DNA from: Colias croceus
Taxonomy: Eukaryota > Arthropoda > Insecta > Lepidoptera > Pieridae
Length of the DNA: 64,000 nucleotides
Reading direction: 5' to 3'
NCBI RefSeq assembly: GCF_905220415.1
Contig: NC_059537.1
Location: 6,703,622 to 6,767,621, forward strand
Position 1 is the stretch's first letter, and every line of letters starts with the position of its first letter. The notes below the pieces were generated by a model that worked only from the letters and a program-made list of their open reading frames with translations, made no database searches and was not told the origin of the DNA. This document shows positions 61,924 through 64,000 of this stretch, one piece after another. The position numbers and the translations under genes are program-made.

Positions 61924-63144
61924 TAGGGTTGATGTACCACTAGTTGACCATTTAAGCGGTTTTATCTTTATCTATATATAAAAAACGGGTTATTTGTTTT
62001 ACGTTCAATGTTATTTTTGGGACACAGATAATTGAATAGTCACTGCAACTATTGTTCTTAGTATCAATTTGATAGCCTTTAAAGGTTTTATGAAAACTAC
62101 TCTGAAAGTTACTTCTGCTAAAAGTACCAATACCTGACCACTGATCACCAATATCTGACCATCATTGCTCTAAAAGTTGACCATTTTCAAAATGGACAAA
62201 ATGTCCTTCTTCGAACATTAGTTTTGTTTAATAAATAAAAAAGTCTGTATTTATATTGAAATTTATTTTATTAAATGTTATAAATCATTCTTACAATACC
62301 GTTATTAATCCTTAATGACTATACCTACGTACCATACAATCTTTTCTTCTTTCTCTTTTTCCTTCGACACCCAGTAGTCTTGCCATTTCTTGGAAGTTGT
62401 AGCAAAGGGCAAGCGTTCAGTCTTCTTTTTTAATCGAGAATCAGAAGGCCATATTAAATGTTTGCCAAAAGCTGGGCTTATTTGCTGTTGCATTTTAGTT
62501 ATTAAATCTACTAATTTGGGCGAAGGAGGTTCAAGGAAATGACTGACTGAAGTTGATGTTGATTCGAGATGCATTGTTGGTTTTGGAATAGGACTTAGAC
62601 GGCTTATATGGTTTGTTAAATTAGGTATAAGCACAAAAAAAGCAAGTCTTTCTTAGCAAAATATAAAGAACCAAGAGCTGACCATACTGGTCAACAATAG
62701 GCGAAAAATTGTTTTCGTTGCTCCAAAAGATAACCAGGCCGCTAAAAATCATGAAAAACTGTTCATGCCAAAAATGAAGCCGAAAGTCTATAACAGAATG
62801 GTTCAACATTATGCCTATAACAAGACATATAAAGAGTAATCGATTGCATTCAAGATAAATTAAGATTTCCCAATCAACTCCCGATAAAAAACTCTTAGTA
62901 AAAAATGTGATTACTTACGGGGGCACCTACTTAATTACATCTTCGTGTTGAAAAAATGTCAATATTTCTGACCAATAGCAGCAAGGTTTGTTTTTATTTT
63001 ATAGATGATGTTGCCTAAGGATGTTGCTTTATAGAAAAAACAATAAACTATCATCCGGGGCTGCCGTATTTTCTTAATTGGCGCGTATATTTGAATTTTG
63101 GTCATGTATTGGCGCTTGGTCAGCTAGTGGTACATTGACCCTAT
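61924..63144. mobile_element. Degenerate pogo/Tigger-like DNA transposon
   Basis: About 1.2 kb with inverted ends: GGGTTGATGTACCACTAG on the left and the complement of GGGTCAATGTACCACTAG on the right, each flanked by TA, the target duplication used by Tc1/mariner-pogo elements. TTGACCA/CTGACCA motifs recur inside. It holds only a transposase-tail-like frame. Confidence 0.6.
62305..62634 (-). pseudogene. Transposase C-terminal fragment (pogo/Tigger-like)
   Basis: A 109-codon frame with a Pro/Ser-rich start and a basic-acidic tail (KKTERLPFATTSKKWQDYW, then a KEKEKEEK run). This resembles the tail of lepidopteran jerky/Tigger-type transposases. The catalytic DDE core is not seen, and flanking frames are broken. 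Identification rests on the tail style and the TA-flanked ends. Confidence 0.45.
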
Positions 63145-64000
63145 TAAATTAAGACTTAAAAATTTGAATTTGTCAAAGAAAGACAAACAAGCAAACACAC
63201 TTTCACGTTTAATTAACACTAGAAAGGATGAGGATAAGTACCTAAATACAAACAAAATTTGTATTTAGAGGGATAGTTTCTTTTCAAGTTGAAGACGACA
63301 TCGACTAGTGTTTTATTAGATTCCTATTTGTTTTATGTTTGGCAATATAAAAACAAATTGATTATGTGATTATTATTCAGAAAACGTATGACAATATCGA
63401 ACGCGGCGCTTTTTCTTCCAGATGGCTACTTTTATTTTACGATGTTGATAATATTATGATACAGCAATATCAAATTGCTTACTCATTTTTACACAAAATT
63501 TATTACCTAAGGAACTATGTACCTATGTCATCAGTAGCAAATTAATTGTATGACTACCATGAGGGGAATTTAAATAAGATTTAAAATAGTCAATTATCAT
63601 AGGCTCTTCATATTTTAAAAGTGTAAAAATATTACCTTTAACCGTATGTTTACCATATTATATTTTGTTGTATGCGAGAAATCCAAGCGAGAAAGGCAAA
63701 TATATTGCGGTAGCGGGTAGTCCAATGTTATACAGAGAGCAGCGGCGGCTTGTGTGAAATTTACGAAATTAAATTCTGTCATACCTATAAGTGACTTATG
63801 TGTTTCATGTCTTTCATGACATTCCTATTTTTATGTGTTTCTTCTAAATTTGTAATTAAATATAAATAATTGTATCTATTAGTTCTACTCTCTACATTCT
63901 TTACTTCGACTGATGCTATTTTTCAATAAAGTAAACAAGTAAACAAACAAACAGTAAAACAAACAGTAAACAACTTCAGCATCGGATTCAACACTTATTG
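63145..64000. other. Intergenic DNA, no gene seen
   Basis: AT-rich sequence with a short (AACA)n-like run near 63,940-63,972. Nothing else was recognised. Confidence 0.5.

Noticed and set aside
62621..62809. Minus-strand frame of 62 codons next to the transposase tail
   Set aside because: It has no transposase motif and random-looking composition. It may be a broken part of the element but cannot be supported.

Overview
This window is eukaryotic and almost certainly from a moth or butterfly (Lepidoptera). It is AT-rich, its genes are split by short GT-AG introns, and the intergenic DNA is full of short mobile elements. These include Helitron-like copies ending in a GC-rich hairpin (GGGCGAAGCC core) plus CTAG, which are typical of lepidopteran genomes. 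No bacterial features were seen. I cannot name the species.

Layout. About 1-16,700 is gene-poor intergenic DNA with repeats. At 16,723-17,233 (minus strand) lies the first coding exon of a secreted protein whose domain resembles the agrin N-terminal (NtA, TIMP-like) domain; its later exons must lie further left or outside the window. At 21,322-28,986 (minus) is a complete agrin-like extracellular-matrix gene: signal peptide, seven Kazal/follistatin domains, two laminin-EGF domains, an eighth Kazal domain, an acidic linker and one laminin-G domain. At 31,921-41,572 (minus) is the chromatin remodeler Chd1, with 24 coding exons and about 1,801-1,807 residues. From 41.6 to 50.0 kb is an island of nested transposons. 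At 50,058-51,740 (plus) is the U5 snRNP/GYF protein CD2BP2 in three exons (336 residues). At 52,026-57,782 (minus) is an MFSD12-type major facilitator transporter in ten exons (489 residues). From 57.8 to 64.0 kb is intergenic DNA with a degenerate pogo/Tigger-like transposon.

The exon phases of Chd1, CD2BP2, MFSD12 and the agrin-like gene (except one unresolved junction) were checked by hand, and each joins to an uninterrupted frame. CD2BP2 and MFSD12 are convergent, with opposed poly(A) signals 26 bp apart. The four complete genes have unrelated jobs (matrix, chromatin, splicing, transport) and look like ordinary neighbours, not a functional cluster.

The most unusual material is structural. 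A hAT-type element with a perfect 8-bp target duplication sits inside an older inverted-repeat element. It carries an 11-bp tandem-repeat array arranged in opposing blocks, a truncated LINE inserted into that array, and a Helitron-like copy. A 1.2-kb palindromic element with six regularly spaced CTCGAG motifs lies in an MFSD12 intron. The agrin-like gene carries two sets of dead duplicated exons. The NtA-like domain, fused to agrin in vertebrates, is here a separate exon downstream of the agrin-like gene.
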